From a bacterium (GTDB lineage Bacteria > Zhuqueibacterota > Zhuqueibacteria > Oleimicrobiales > Geothermoviventaceae): a DNA stretch of 64,000 bases. Positions 26,801 to 35,116 of the stretch are shown piece after piece (position 1 is the first letter of the stretch; each line of letters starts with the position of its first letter). The notes under the pieces are model-generated. The model made no database searches and was not told the origin of the DNA. It saw nothing but the letters and a program-made list of their open reading frames with translations. The position numbers and the translations under genes are program-made. The DNA lies in NCBI GenBank assembly GCA_028275345.1, contig JAPWUV010000002.1, positions 1 through 64,000 on the forward strand, in the 5' to 3' direction.

Positions 26801-29353
26801 GAGCTGAATGGGCGCGCATTGGCGGACTCCTGTTCCGGCGGCCTGAGCCAGGACATCAGGCTCAACGACGTGCCGGGCGTGACGTTGTTTTCTGCCTCGG
26901 CTTCGGACTCTGCGGGAAATCCCTCCCAAACGGCGGATCTGGACACGATGATCTACGATCCTCTGCCTGTCGACTCGGCTCTCGCGCGCTTCTGGCTCGC
27001 GGACGCGGACGGCAGGGATACCACGATCACCGATGACCATCACAGGGTGAGGGTCTGGCTGCGTTTCTCGGTTCCGTGGGCACCATCCGAGTGGAGGATT
27101 CGCGGTGCCTGGAAGGTGGGTCTACTGGAAGGGAAGCGGACCCGGGTGGATTTCGCATGCTCCGCCTTCGATTGGGGAGATACTGCGCACGTCCGCGAAC
27201 TTGGTGACCGACCCTTCCGGGGCACGCCGTGCGACTGGCTCATGACCCTCAGCGGTAAGTACGGGTTCGGCGACACGATTCTTGTGACCGCCGCTTTCCT
27301 TGACTCCAGCGGGGTGATCTCGCAGGTGAAGATGGCGGGGATCGTGTATCGGCCGGTCCGCTTTGCCTTCCAGCTTCTGGATCCGACCCCCGAGGAGTGT
27401 CAGGATCGCTTCCTCTGGAGCAACGATCGCGACGCGATTCGCATCTGGACTTTCGTGGCGGAGGAGGAGCGTCGGAGGATCGACAGCCTCGTAGTACGCT
27501 TCAGCTGGAGCGGCACGACGCACGAGTTGACCGTGCCCGGTCGATTGCCCGATTCTCTGGACGTGCCTTTGCCTGCTGCTCCGCCTGAATGCGCGGAAGC
27601 GACGGTCACGATCGAGGCGTGGGAGAGGTCCACCAGAGCCAAGGGCGTGGCTGAAGATTCGATCCGATTCGATCTCTCGCCGCCGGCGCTCCATCCGGGT
27701 TTTGTGCGGCTGGTAGGAAGCAAACGCCGGACTCTGGACTGCGCCCCGCTCCCGGGCTGGACGGCAAACGATAGCGTCCAGGTCTGGGTGGGGGCTGGAG
27801 GGTACGGTGACAATTGCAGTTCGGCTCCTAGGCGCATCGCGGTGAGTGGCTCAATCCCTGCGCCTACGGATACATGCCTTTCGCAGCTTGTGGAATGGAT
27901 GCGAGTGACAGGCGGTCCTGGATCAGCTCTCGTCGCCGCAGCGGCAATGGACGCGGCCGGGAACTGGGCCTCCAAGCCAGATAGCGAATGGATCGTGCTG
28001 GATCCGGTCCCCGCGGACAGCTCCGTCTTGCTAGCGCTTCTGCTGCTCGATCCGGATAGCGCTTGCGCCGCTGCCAAGGGTACTCGGACCGACGATACCA
28101 CCGCGGTGCGGGTTTGTGTTCGGTTGCGGCCGTGGGATGTGTCGAGCTTGGCATCGCGCGGTATCCGCGACATGATCGGGGTGGAGGGGTGGGTGAGCAG
28201 TGCAAGCTGCTCCGTTTTCGAGACCGGGAATCCGCAGCCGGCGGGGTATGACCAGTGGCTAGGATTCGAGGTGCCGTTGTCGGGTCGATACCGGTCGGGC
28301 GACACCATCAGGGTGACGGTGTTCTTCCGGGATAGCTCCGGCGTCCTCAGCCCGCCCTTCCACGCGATGATCCGGTATCTGCCCCTTCCTTCGATGTCCA
28401 TTTCCGTTGGCGACGACGATGATCCCTTGGACGAAACTTACGTGGATTCCACGATTGTACTCGCCGTGGTCTGGAGTCGTGTGCCGAAAGGCATGACGGG
28501 GCACCTCAAGGTTTCGCACGTGTGCCCGGGTGGACTCGAGGAGACGCTCGCGGACACGTCGGTGGAAGCGGATGGCCAGTTGCGGCGCACCGTCCGGATC
28601 CACGTGCGCGCCCGGGCATGCTATGAAGACTCGATCCTGGCCACCTTGGTCGCGGGCGAGGACACGGTGACCAGCTGGGCGAAGTTCTGGGTGGATTTGG
28701 TCCCGCCAGCGATCGAAGCGTTCTGCATCGTGCCCGATGATGGCTCCCAGGAGTGCACGGAGCTGACCACGAATCCCCGCGTCTATGCCCGAATCCGCAC
28801 GAGGGATGCCAGCTGCGGTGCTCTCAAACGTATCAGAGTGTATTACCGGCACGCGACCGCGACGGGAGCGGCCGACAGCGCAGAAGCAGGCATCCCAGAA
28901 TGCGCAGAGTCCAGCATCGGGGTTTGGGTGCCCCTGGATCTCGCGGCGGACCAAACCGGATGGTGGCGGTTCTGGGCCAAGGTGGAGGATTGCCAGGAGC
29001 AGCTCACTCTTTCTGACACAGTCCTGGTGGACTATCGTCCCGAAGGCAAGGCTGCCTTTTGCTACCCGAATCCGTTCCGGCCCCGCGTGGAGCCGCGCGT
29101 TTGCTTCAGCGTGTATAGCGAGTCCTCGGGCCCCGGGGAGGTGGCCATTTGGGACGCCTTCGGCTTTCTGGTGAAAAGGTGGAAAGTGGACCAGTTCAGA
29201 GTTGGGGTCAACGACGGCTGCGATGGGGTGGAGGGGCTCACCTGGGATGGACGAAACGGGGCCAACGAACTCGTGGCCAGTGGCGGGTACATTTGCCGGA
29301 TCCGTACCCCCGACGGGAAGCAGCACGTAGTGAAAGTGGGCATCTTGAGGTAG
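23876..29353 (+). CDS. Giant secreted repeat protein (1,825 aa) with type IX-style C-terminal domain
   Basis: GTG start followed by a signal peptide (VQSLTVAAVLLLGVRLPDLGAA). I do not recognise a named family. The body is made of a long repeat of about 340 residues, each containing VTAAFLDSSGV or a close variant, then a phrase like DPTPxxCQDRFxWTND, RIDSLVVRFSW, a DxIRFDL segment and a conserved Cys-containing GWT module; the VTAAFLDSSG marker recurs at residues about 452, 791, 1137 and 1480. These look like stacked Ig-like beta domains with paired cysteines. The C-terminus (CYPNPFRPRVEPRVCFSVYS ... LVASGGYICRIRT) is a FlgD-like/type IX sorting domain. Part of one repeat has strikingly different base composition (see findings). 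It leads directly into the PorV-like gene, 4 bases away. Confidence 0.75.
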   Translation: MRRAVQSLTVAAVLLLGVRLPDLGAAEPQADGYVYVNPEASSSMRHFWIFRPLRYWVGGEGERSVVGDSVVWFLTLRHDRGALLSGCVPPPWLVFWDSTWSASGKAFWPLRRVDGEPWDSSRTIPYELRLDQVDTLVVHLGFPAGQFLSSVEGEPITLRAHVELKGALKGTRTQTGRADTGYSVEAAVSPGDPTCPQFFRFLFDLHPPVLIRDSTRVSPVGGTVCAYGWERTTRTLYAPYDGQTVRASFVLDDAICRAIDSVIVFRGNESTFLSVPPADSWSTPARLSLTLPLPDANGEYSYRVAAADTALASDPYDPKLGRIRYRRSGNWRNRADTVDFRIIMDKTAMERSNVAFVLQDPETGKPWGTDNADRVRASVQFTRLWSADDWRIRGVWKVALLEGKNGPQSFGCGTGVWTRAWEIPKTALTEGREFRCELPLARSYQPGERIVVTAAFLDSSGVISDTVSAQILFVGPIHLAFQLEDRTPQTCQDPAGWTNDLDSLGVRVIGQRTDVRRIDSIVVRYSWTDLRWGRRFRQGLPLVFCVPVRGEPPECQPGVVTIEALETETGARTSVSDTIRFDFTRPTLTESFLGLWGAQGDLLGCRPLAGWTAGRVIRAEVGVRGYGDNCASGPVRVRVAGDVVRAVDSCFAGAEWLSLGLSGDPGAKWVVGTGMDWAGNWAAFGDSDRILYDPLPVDVRRVRLSLYRGDRLYARVSLEDRWDAGQWGVRGAWKVGFRLGLVPRDSFSCATGVWGDSAVSFELPWRVLRDGDTLSCPLPRGFDTGADIIWVTAAFLDSSGVLSDTVKASFRQLPFDFRLADPTPAPCQDRFSWTNDPQAILLQVVRSATNQARIDSLAIHFDWTDTVVSWTGKGLPDSLLVPLPSVPQERCRPHLITVEAWEVSTGANTRRSYTIRFDLESPDVSEEFLSVIGARRETLECWPLAGWTSVPVVRAQTLPQGFHDACGTLPSRVRLELNGRALADSCSGGLSQDIRLNDVPGVTLFSASASDSAGNPSQTADLDTMIYDPLPVDSALARFWLADADGRDTTITDDHHRVRVWLRFSVPWAPSEWRIRGAWKVGLLEGKRTRVDFACSAFDWGDTAHVRELGDRPFRGTPCDWLMTLSGKYGFGDTILVTAAFLDSSGVISQVKMAGIVYRPVRFAFQLLDPTPEECQDRFLWSNDRDAIRIWTFVAEEERRRIDSLVVRFSWSGTTHELTVPGRLPDSLDVPLPAAPPECAEATVTIEAWERSTRAKGVAEDSIRFDLSPPALHPGFVRLVGSKRRTLDCAPLPGWTANDSVQVWVGAGGYGDNCSSAPRRIAVSGSIPAPTDTCLSQLVEWMRVTGGPGSALVAAAAMDAAGNWASKPDSEWIVLDPVPADSSVLLALLLLDPDSACAAAKGTRTDDTTAVRVCVRLRPWDVSSLASRGIRDMIGVEGWVSSASCSVFETGNPQPAGYDQWLGFEVPLSGRYRSGDTIRVTVFFRDSSGVLSPPFHAMIRYLPLPSMSISVGDDDDPLDETYVDSTIVLAVVWSRVPKGMTGHLKVSHVCPGGLEETLADTSVEADGQLRRTVRIHVRARACYEDSILATLVAGEDTVTSWAKFWVDLVPPAIEAFCIVPDDGSQECTELTTNPRVYARIRTRDASCGALKRIRVYYRHATATGAADSAEAGIPECAESSIGVWVPLDLAADQTGWWRFWAKVEDCQEQLTLSDTVLVDYRPEGKAAFCYPNPFRPRVEPRVCFSVYSESSGPGEVAIWDAFGFLVKRWKVDQFRVGVNDGCDGVEGLTWDGRNGANELVASGGYICRIRTPDGKQHVVKVGILR
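25229..28345 (+). repeat. Long tandem protein-coding repeat (period about 1,017-1,038 bases)
   Basis: The segment encoding VTAAFLDSSGV recurs at 25229, 26246 and 27284, with a diverged form (VTVFFRDSSGV) at 28313, giving periods of 1,017, 1,038 and 1,029 bases. Flanking protein motifs repeat in the same order in each unit, so these are diverged whole-domain duplications rather than a short motif coincidence. Confidence 0.8.
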
Positions 29354-29357
29354 TCGC

Positions 29358-31433
29358 TTGTCGGTCCGCAGCTGGGAAAAGCGCTGGGTGCTTCGCCGGG
29401 GGCTCGTGCTGGCGTGGATCGCGAGTGCGGGCTGGCTAATGGGGCCAAAGCCCGGAAACGCGCAGTACGGGGGCGGTGGTGGGGAGTTCCTGCGATTCGG
29501 AGTGGGCGGAAGGGCGCTGGGGCTTGGGGGCGCATTCGCCGGCATCGCCGACGACGCCAGCGCCATTTTCTACAATCCCGCCGGACTCCCCCAGCTCGAT
29601 CGGATCACTTTCAGCTACATGTCGGCCGCACTTTTCTTGGACTCCCGATACCAGTTTGGGGCCTTTGTGTGGCCGTTCTACACCGGGTTGAAAGCGGTGG
29701 AGAAGGTATCGGTGGGCCTCGGATATGTGGCTTTCGGGATGGAGGGGTTCGAGCTTCGGGAGTCCGGGACCCACCGTGAACTGGGCCGGTTTGCGGATCG
29801 GCAGCAGGCCTTCGTGTTTCCCGTAGGGGCGGACTGGGTGGGAACCTGGGGTCGCCTCGGTTTCGCCTGCGAGGCCAACCTTGTGAGCCACGAGCTCGCC
29901 GGATACGGTGACCAGGGCTGGGGCTACGGGGCCTCAGTTTTCTTCCAACCCTTCGACTTTCCATCGTTTCTGTGGCCAGTGGAAAGCTTGCGGCTTCCCA
30001 TTCTCGGACAGCCCTTCAGTCTCGAAAACATGATGAAATGGCGGCTGGGGCTGACCTATCGCCGTCTTCCGTCGCTGGTTCTCTTCGAAGAGAGGGAAAA
30101 GTTGCCGGATGTACTCCGGTTCGGCGTCAGCTACCAGACGCCTTTGCTGGACTCACGTCTTTGGCTATTGGTCACTTGGGAGCGAGTGTGGGGTGCGTTG
30201 GGCGGAGGCCGTTCGGTCGCTGGTGCGGAAGCCGGCTCCAGTCTCATGAAGGGGGTCTCGGCGCGGCTGCGTTTTGCCTACCGCCCTGGGGAGGAGTGGG
30301 AGGGCCGGCGTGTGGTTTGGGGGTTGGGTTTGTCCTCGGAGGGATATCGCATCGGCCAGGTGTACGGCACGCTTTCTCTCGACTACGTGTATGAGAAACA
30401 CCAGGAGCTCGAGGGCTCCGTGAACGGCCTGTTCCTGAGTCTGCAGCTCGCCGGCGGCAACGAGGATGTGGTGCAGGGCGACGTCCTTCGGGCGGATCCC
30501 ATCAAGCAACGGGGACGGCTGTTGCGGACCCTGAGCTGGCATCCCCGCGATGTGCGACGAGTGGGGTTCCACGTCCACCGCGAAGTCGTGGATGGCAGGT
30601 ACAGGGACGGTTCGGCCGTTGCCGAGAGCACCGAACCGGCTGATTCCACAGGAGTAGCCGAGATTCTGTGGTCCCTCGAGAGTGATACGAGCCACTGGGC
30701 AAGGCGGCTCGACGACTTCATCCTCGGGTTCTTCCGCCTAAATCGTCAGACGGCGAAGGCTTTGGCCGCGTATCGCCATTCGTTCGGTGTGGAAAAACGC
30801 CCGCTACTGGAGCTTATGCCCAAGTACGAGCTTCGCCGCGGGAAACTGACCAAATGCAGCAACGTTGGCGCATTGCGGCAACTTCTCAACCTATGCGTGG
30901 CCTCGGGGAACGTTCCCCTTTGCCATTCCCTCTTGGGGAATGAGGGAGCGAGAACGAAATGCTTGTCGAAGAACGATTCTCTTTTCTTCGCCGCCCTGAT
31001 GGGCGACTCTTTGGCGCGAAGTCGCCAGCTCGGCCCTTCCGGCACGATTGTCCACGATGACACCCTTTCCTACCTCAGTTTTCTCGAGGGATTCGCGAAT
31101 GGGGACAGCGCGGCTCTCGAGCGGGCGATCGATAAAGGCGGTAGCTTCTGGTTCGAGCGGTTCCCCATGGCGCCGCTGCTAGCGGACGGAATTGTGGCGG
31201 ATGATGCCCAGCTGCTGAAGGCTATCCGAAGCAACGACGAGGCTGAGACTCGCCGGCTCTCGCTCGAGCTCATGCTGAAGTATCCTTTGAGTGATGCTGC
31301 CCTCATCGCTGCATCGCTGAGTTCACCGCAAGAGATGGAGAGATACTACCGGAACGAGCTCCGGCCCGGCGGGGTGATTGACTATCGCCGGGTAGCGGGC
31401 GAAGGCCCATCAGCTCAGGAGGCCGCCCCATGA
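29358..31433 (+). CDS. PorV/UPF0164-like outer membrane protein with extra C-terminal helical domain
   Basis: A 691-residue protein starting at TTG 29358, with GAGG 7 bases upstream and a signal-like segment before an AQYGGGGG stretch. Residues about 45-75 hold the family hallmark LRFGVGGRALGLGGAFAGIADDASAIFYNPAGL, and to about residue 380 the sequence alternates as in an outer membrane beta barrel. PorV is an outer-membrane component of type IX secretion that carries sorted cargo. Usual PorV proteins are 350-400 residues; here about 300 residues are added, predicted as helices (SLARSRQLG, ALERAIDKGG, EAETRRLSLELMLKYP) like a TPR-type repeat in the periplasm. It heads the ExbB/ExbD-like operon and overlaps the next gene by 4 bases. 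Confidence 0.8.
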   Translation: MSVRSWEKRWVLRRGLVLAWIASAGWLMGPKPGNAQYGGGGGEFLRFGVGGRALGLGGAFAGIADDASAIFYNPAGLPQLDRITFSYMSAALFLDSRYQFGAFVWPFYTGLKAVEKVSVGLGYVAFGMEGFELRESGTHRELGRFADRQQAFVFPVGADWVGTWGRLGFACEANLVSHELAGYGDQGWGYGASVFFQPFDFPSFLWPVESLRLPILGQPFSLENMMKWRLGLTYRRLPSLVLFEEREKLPDVLRFGVSYQTPLLDSRLWLLVTWERVWGALGGGRSVAGAEAGSSLMKGVSARLRFAYRPGEEWEGRRVVWGLGLSSEGYRIGQVYGTLSLDYVYEKHQELEGSVNGLFLSLQLAGGNEDVVQGDVLRADPIKQRGRLLRTLSWHPRDVRRVGFHVHREVVDGRYRDGSAVAESTEPADSTGVAEILWSLESDTSHWARRLDDFILGFFRLNRQTAKALAAYRHSFGVEKRPLLELMPKYELRRGKLTKCSNVGALRQLLNLCVASGNVPLCHSLLGNEGARTKCLSKNDSLFFAALMGDSLARSRQLGPSGTIVHDDTLSYLSFLEGFANGDSAALERAIDKGGSFWFERFPMAPLLADGIVADDAQLLKAIRSNDEAETRRLSLELMLKYPLSDAALIAASLSSPQEMERYYRNELRPGGVIDYRRVAGEGPSAQEAAP

Positions 31434-33100
31434 AGGGACTGTTGCGATCCTTGGTTTCGTTGATCCTGATCGGACTGGTTTCCGTTCGGGTGGCATCAGC
31501 CCAGCAACCCCGGTCGTTTGAAATCCGGCCCGGGGGTTGTCCAGGGCTGAGAGTTTTGGACTACAGGGAACTCATGGGCGCGAGTCAGAACAAGGGGGGA
31601 AAGGTGGCGGTGCGCGCACACATTGACTCAGGCGGAAATGTGTATAAGGCGCATGTGCTCGAGGAGGTAGAGCGGAGTGGGCCCGATAGTCTCTGGCGGA
31701 CGGTAGTTGGGATCATCCGGACATGGTGCTACACACCTGGGGCGCTCACCGCCGACAGTTACCTCGACTACCTGGTCGTGGTCTACCCGCTCAGGGAGGG
31801 AGGAGGGGGCTACGTTGAGATCAACGCTTCCGGGCTACGGCTGGCGCAAGGGTGGACGTTGGACGTCAATCACCCTGCCGGTCTGGTCCGGATTAAAAAC
31901 CTGGACGAGAGCAACGTACAGCTTAGCGAGGTTCCGGCGCATTTCACGATGGAGGGCCGTGCGAACTGGCTCCACTGGGTCGGTGAGTTGTGGCGTCAGC
32001 TGGGTCTCTTCTTCCAGGTCGCGTTCATTGTGCTTGGCGCGGCGTTTTTGGCGTCTTGCGGCTGGGTTCTTGTTAAGGGAAACTATTCCTGGGAGCTGCC
32101 GCCCTGGGGCAAACGGCGGTCGGGGGAAAAAAGCCTTGATCGCGAGAGCGCTGGGAATGCCGGTATATCGAACGCCGGGGAGGTCAGTAGAACGGGCACC
32201 GAGAAGGGCGGTACGCAGAGCGCCAAGGAGGTCAGCGCACAGAACGCCAAGAAGGTCAGTGCAGAGACCGCCGAGGACGTCAAAAAACTCTGGTTGTGGG
32301 CGATCCATCGTTGCCACTTGGACCGGCATTATTTGCCTGACCCGTTGGAGCAAGAGCGGAGGGAGACCCTTTGTCAGCTTGCCAGCAAGCCTGACCCGGT
32401 TTCTGGTGACGATCCCGGTGTAAAGGATTTCATTGGCCTTTCGCCTACGGAGGCAGCCAAACCGGGTATCCTTTACGAGGACATGCTTCCTAGTGGCGAC
32501 GATTCCAGCTCCGACGTCAGACCCACTCTCCAGAAAGTTGTGGAATGGTTGGACGAATACGCTAAGTATCTGAAGGGAAGTCCGCACGACAAGGCGAGGC
32601 TGGACGACCTCACGTGGGAACTCTGGGCGGAGCCGGCGATCGACGCCGCAATCCGCATAGCTAGGCCGCAGGCGGAACAGGGCATCGACAAATTCAAGGT
32701 GTTCCGGGCTGGGTTGGAAAACCACAAAGCGAACCGGATTGCGTGGTGGACCTCCCAGGAGGTGGATCGCGCCGTGGACCGCGCCCTCGGGGAGATTCTG
32801 GACTCCCGAAAGTCTACCTTAGACTGGCTTTGGGCCGTCGGTGCCATCTCCCCCTTGGTTGGGCTTTTCGGAACAGTTTGGGGTATCAGCCAAGCGTTTG
32901 CAAAAGTTCAGAAGATTCAAGAGCCCCAGCTGCGAATGGCGAAATTGGCAGGGGATATTAATGTGGCGCTATCCACTACGATCGTCGGTCTGGTCCTTGC
33001 GATTTTCGCTTTTTTCTTATACTACCTCTTCAAAGGCTTGATCGAGCGAAATGGCTTGAAACAGACGAATTACTTCACGGAGATTACTAATCAGCTCTGA
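31430..33100 (+). CDS. TolQ/ExbB/MotA-family protein with N-terminal periplasmic TonB-C-like domain
   Basis: A 556-residue fusion. Residues 1-24 are a signal peptide (cleavage after ASA). Residues about 57-120 (KVAVRAHIDSGGNVYKAHVL ... IIRTWCYTPG) follow the pattern of the TonB C-terminal domain. A TM at about 192-217 leads to a cytoplasmic linker with five 8-residue repeats and a helical region. The ExbB-type channel pair is LDWLWAVGAISPLVGLFGTVWGISQAF (about 465-492) and STTIVGLVLAIFAFFLYYLF (about 515-537). Ordinary ExbB/TolQ is about 230-250 residues without a periplasmic N-terminal domain. By homology it should conduct protons with an ExbD-type partner, two of which follow. ATG overlaps the preceding stop. 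Confidence 0.85.
   Translation: MKGLLRSLVSLILIGLVSVRVASAQQPRSFEIRPGGCPGLRVLDYRELMGASQNKGGKVAVRAHIDSGGNVYKAHVLEEVERSGPDSLWRTVVGIIRTWCYTPGALTADSYLDYLVVVYPLREGGGGYVEINASGLRLAQGWTLDVNHPAGLVRIKNLDESNVQLSEVPAHFTMEGRANWLHWVGELWRQLGLFFQVAFIVLGAAFLASCGWVLVKGNYSWELPPWGKRRSGEKSLDRESAGNAGISNAGEVSRTGTEKGGTQSAKEVSAQNAKKVSAETAEDVKKLWLWAIHRCHLDRHYLPDPLEQERRETLCQLASKPDPVSGDDPGVKDFIGLSPTEAAKPGILYEDMLPSGDDSSSDVRPTLQKVVEWLDEYAKYLKGSPHDKARLDDLTWELWAEPAIDAAIRIARPQAEQGIDKFKVFRAGLENHKANRIAWWTSQEVDRAVDRALGEILDSRKSTLDWLWAVGAISPLVGLFGTVWGISQAFAKVQKIQEPQLRMAKLAGDINVALSTTIVGLVLAIFAFFLYYLFKGLIERNGLKQTNYFTEITNQL
32171..32290 (+). repeat. Five tandem 24-base (8-residue) repeats in the TolQ-like linker
   Basis: Units begin at 32171, 32195, 32219, 32243 and 32267. 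The consensus protein unit is xAxxVSxx (NAGEVSRT, SAKEVSAQ, NAKKVSAE, TAEDVKKL), with the second unit diverged. The region lies in the cytoplasmic linker between the first TM and the channel domain and is predicted to be polar and flexible or weakly coiled. Confidence 0.75.
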
Positions 33101-33101
33101 C

Positions 33102-34382
33102 GTGGCCATGGATCGAGTCGACACTTTGGTGGGAGTGCGGGAAGGTCGTAGCGGAGTGCCAGTCTGGCACGCACGGCTGATGCGGGTGGGGCTCTTATTC
33201 ATGGCCGTCGCTTTGTTTTACCTTGGCGAAGAGGCACAGGCCCAACAACCTCGTCGACAGCCTCGTCGCGTTTTGGTCCACGTTGATTCCCCGGAGCTCG
33301 TGGCGGACTCGTCATGCTTGCGTTTCCGGGCCAAAGCGAGAGAAGTCCTTAACCGTGACCTTCGATCGGTCTTGGAGGGAAGGGATTCCTTGCATTTGGC
33401 AAGGACTGACACCGGCATCCGGATAGTCTACAAAGTCTACCGGGTAGCCGGCACATCCCGGCAGCGAATCGCCACAGGGTCCACGATGGCGGGGCGGACG
33501 GAGATCGTACGCCTCAAGAGGATCCCTGAGGATACGCTGCGTATCGAGCTTCGTGCGGAGGCCGACGGATGGCAGGATGTGACGGACAGCGTGAATCAGG
33601 TCTATGGCTATCCCCCAGATGGCGGCTACGGGGTGGCGAAAGTATGGTTGGCGAAGGTACGCCGTCCTCTCGACTGGATGTACTTGGGACAGCTGGGTCG
33701 TCTTATTCGAGAAAGCCTACAGCGGGGCGGTCCCATCTCTTTTCTGCTGCTCCTTGGGGGACTGTATGGGATTGCCCTCTCGTTCTTCTACCACCTTCGC
33801 AGGCTTTATCTCCGTCCGAGTTTCTCGCTCAAGTGTGTCCGCGGGCACCCTTTGCCTGTCGGGCCGGGCTGCCCGGCGGGAAAGTGTCTGGTAGAGACAG
33901 TGTTTGACCATCCAGTTCTGGCCCCCCACCGGGCGGGGCGGCTTCCGGGTTTTGCGGATCCAGTGAGCGCGAACCGGCTACGTCGAGCGCTCGAGTCGCA
34001 ACTTGCCAACGTGTGGGCGTCACTTAGGGGATTGGATCCTTTCCCGGACAAGCGCGGTCGGGGATGGTGCGTCATGCGGCGGTTACTGCCCAGTATCGAT
34101 GCGCTCTGGACGTTGGGGATGCTGGCTCCGTTGCTTGGTTTGCTCGGTACGGTCATCGGAATGAGTCAGTCCTTTGGGAAAATCAATGTTATCCTCGTGC
34201 TGAGGGGGCAGGCGGAAGCGATGTCGGCCTTGGCCAAGGGAATCAACGAGGCGCTCTACACCACGATCGACGGTCTTGTTGTGGGTGTTTTCCTGATCAC
34301 TCTATATTACGTGTGCGATCAGCGTGTAAAGGCGATCCATCGGACTGTGACAACAACGTGCAAGCGGATTCTGAATCTTTAG
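33102..34382 (+). CDS. Second TolQ/ExbB/MotA-family protein with extracytoplasmic N-terminal domain
   Basis: A 426-residue protein, one base after the previous stop; GTG 33102 is used, though ATG 33180 would start exactly at the signal-like segment (MRVGLLFMAVALFYLG) and lacks a ribosome site. Residues about 50-205 form a beta-rich extracytoplasmic domain that I cannot name. A TM at about 211-232 is followed by a cytoplasmic loop holding Cys245, His249, Cys257 and Cys262, then the channel pair IDALWTLGMLAPLLGLLGTVIGMSQSF (about 330-356) and EALYTTIDGLVVGVFLITLYYV (about 383-405). The GLLGTVxGM motif is the classic TolQ/ExbB signature. Paired with the preceding gene it suggests a hetero-oligomeric stator. 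Confidence 0.83.
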   Translation: MAMDRVDTLVGVREGRSGVPVWHARLMRVGLLFMAVALFYLGEEAQAQQPRRQPRRVLVHVDSPELVADSSCLRFRAKAREVLNRDLRSVLEGRDSLHLARTDTGIRIVYKVYRVAGTSRQRIATGSTMAGRTEIVRLKRIPEDTLRIELRAEADGWQDVTDSVNQVYGYPPDGGYGVAKVWLAKVRRPLDWMYLGQLGRLIRESLQRGGPISFLLLLGGLYGIALSFFYHLRRLYLRPSFSLKCVRGHPLPVGPGCPAGKCLVETVFDHPVLAPHRAGRLPGFADPVSANRLRRALESQLANVWASLRGLDPFPDKRGRGWCVMRRLLPSIDALWTLGMLAPLLGLLGTVIGMSQSFGKINVILVLRGQAEAMSALAKGINEALYTTIDGLVVGVFLITLYYVCDQRVKAIHRTVTTTCKRILNL

Positions 34383-34413
34383 GAGAAGTCTCTAAGTTGC
34401 CTTGGGGAGGGCC

Positions 34414-35067
34414 ATGAATCGCAGGGTTGCACCGCCAGAGAACAGGGAACCGGAGAAGACGCCCCTGATCGACATGGTATTTCTGCTCCTGATTTTTTTC
34501 CTTGTAACCGTAGCGGGCCTGAAACAAGTGGAAGGCAAGCGAGAATCGCGTGCCGCAGAGCGTGTTGAGGCTGACTTGCTTAGGTCCACCAGATTAGAGG
34601 GGGTGCAAGATTCCGCGCATGTCTTATTGCTAGAGGTTCTCGATCTCAACGATCGTAGTGATAGTCTCTTGCTTATGGATGTACGACGGCGGCTCCTAGA
34701 ATGCGCTGAGCATTGTCATGAGGAGGTTGCGGTTCCGGAGCTCGGTGCAGCCAGATTCTGGGTAGTGACTACTCCTTTGGACCAGCTGGAAGATTCCTTA
34801 GGAGCATCGGTCGGTGGCGGCTGCAATTGTGAGAGTCTCAGATTTGTGATCCACAATTATCCAATCCCCCTTGATATGGGCTTAGTGGACAGTCTCAGGA
34901 GGCGCTTTGAGCACTTTGACAGTGCCGCAGTGCAGAAGCAGCTGCACGTAAGAATGCCTGTCTCCACGCCCGTGAGCTTCTTGGGGGCGTTGTACGAATT
35001 TGTTTTGTCTTCCTCGTGGATCCAGCCCAAATCCGTTTATGTCCGGGCCTTGGAAGAAGGGAGCTGA
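34414..35067 (+). CDS. ExbD/TolR-like protein 1
   Basis: A 217-residue protein. ATG 34414 follows GGGGAGGG. A short cytoplasmic N-terminus leads to TPLIDMVFLLLIFFLVTV, the ExbD/TolR transmembrane helix with the proton-binding aspartate (Asp20). The periplasmic part is about 180 residues, larger than the roughly 100 of standard ExbD, and contains several cysteines. It should couple proton flow through the adjacent TolQ-like proteins to a periplasmic movement. Codon choice and base composition are more AT-rich than in the housekeeping genes of this window. Confidence 0.83.
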   Translation: MNRRVAPPENREPEKTPLIDMVFLLLIFFLVTVAGLKQVEGKRESRAAERVEADLLRSTRLEGVQDSAHVLLLEVLDLNDRSDSLLLMDVRRRLLECAEHCHEEVAVPELGAARFWVVTTPLDQLEDSLGASVGGGCNCESLRFVIHNYPIPLDMGLVDSLRRRFEHFDSAAVQKQLHVRMPVSTPVSFLGALYEFVLSSSWIQPKSVYVRALEEGS

Positions 35068-35116
35068 CCGTTTGGAGGCTGCTTGAAGCGAGCTGCTACG
35101 GGTGCGGAGGGTTTCA

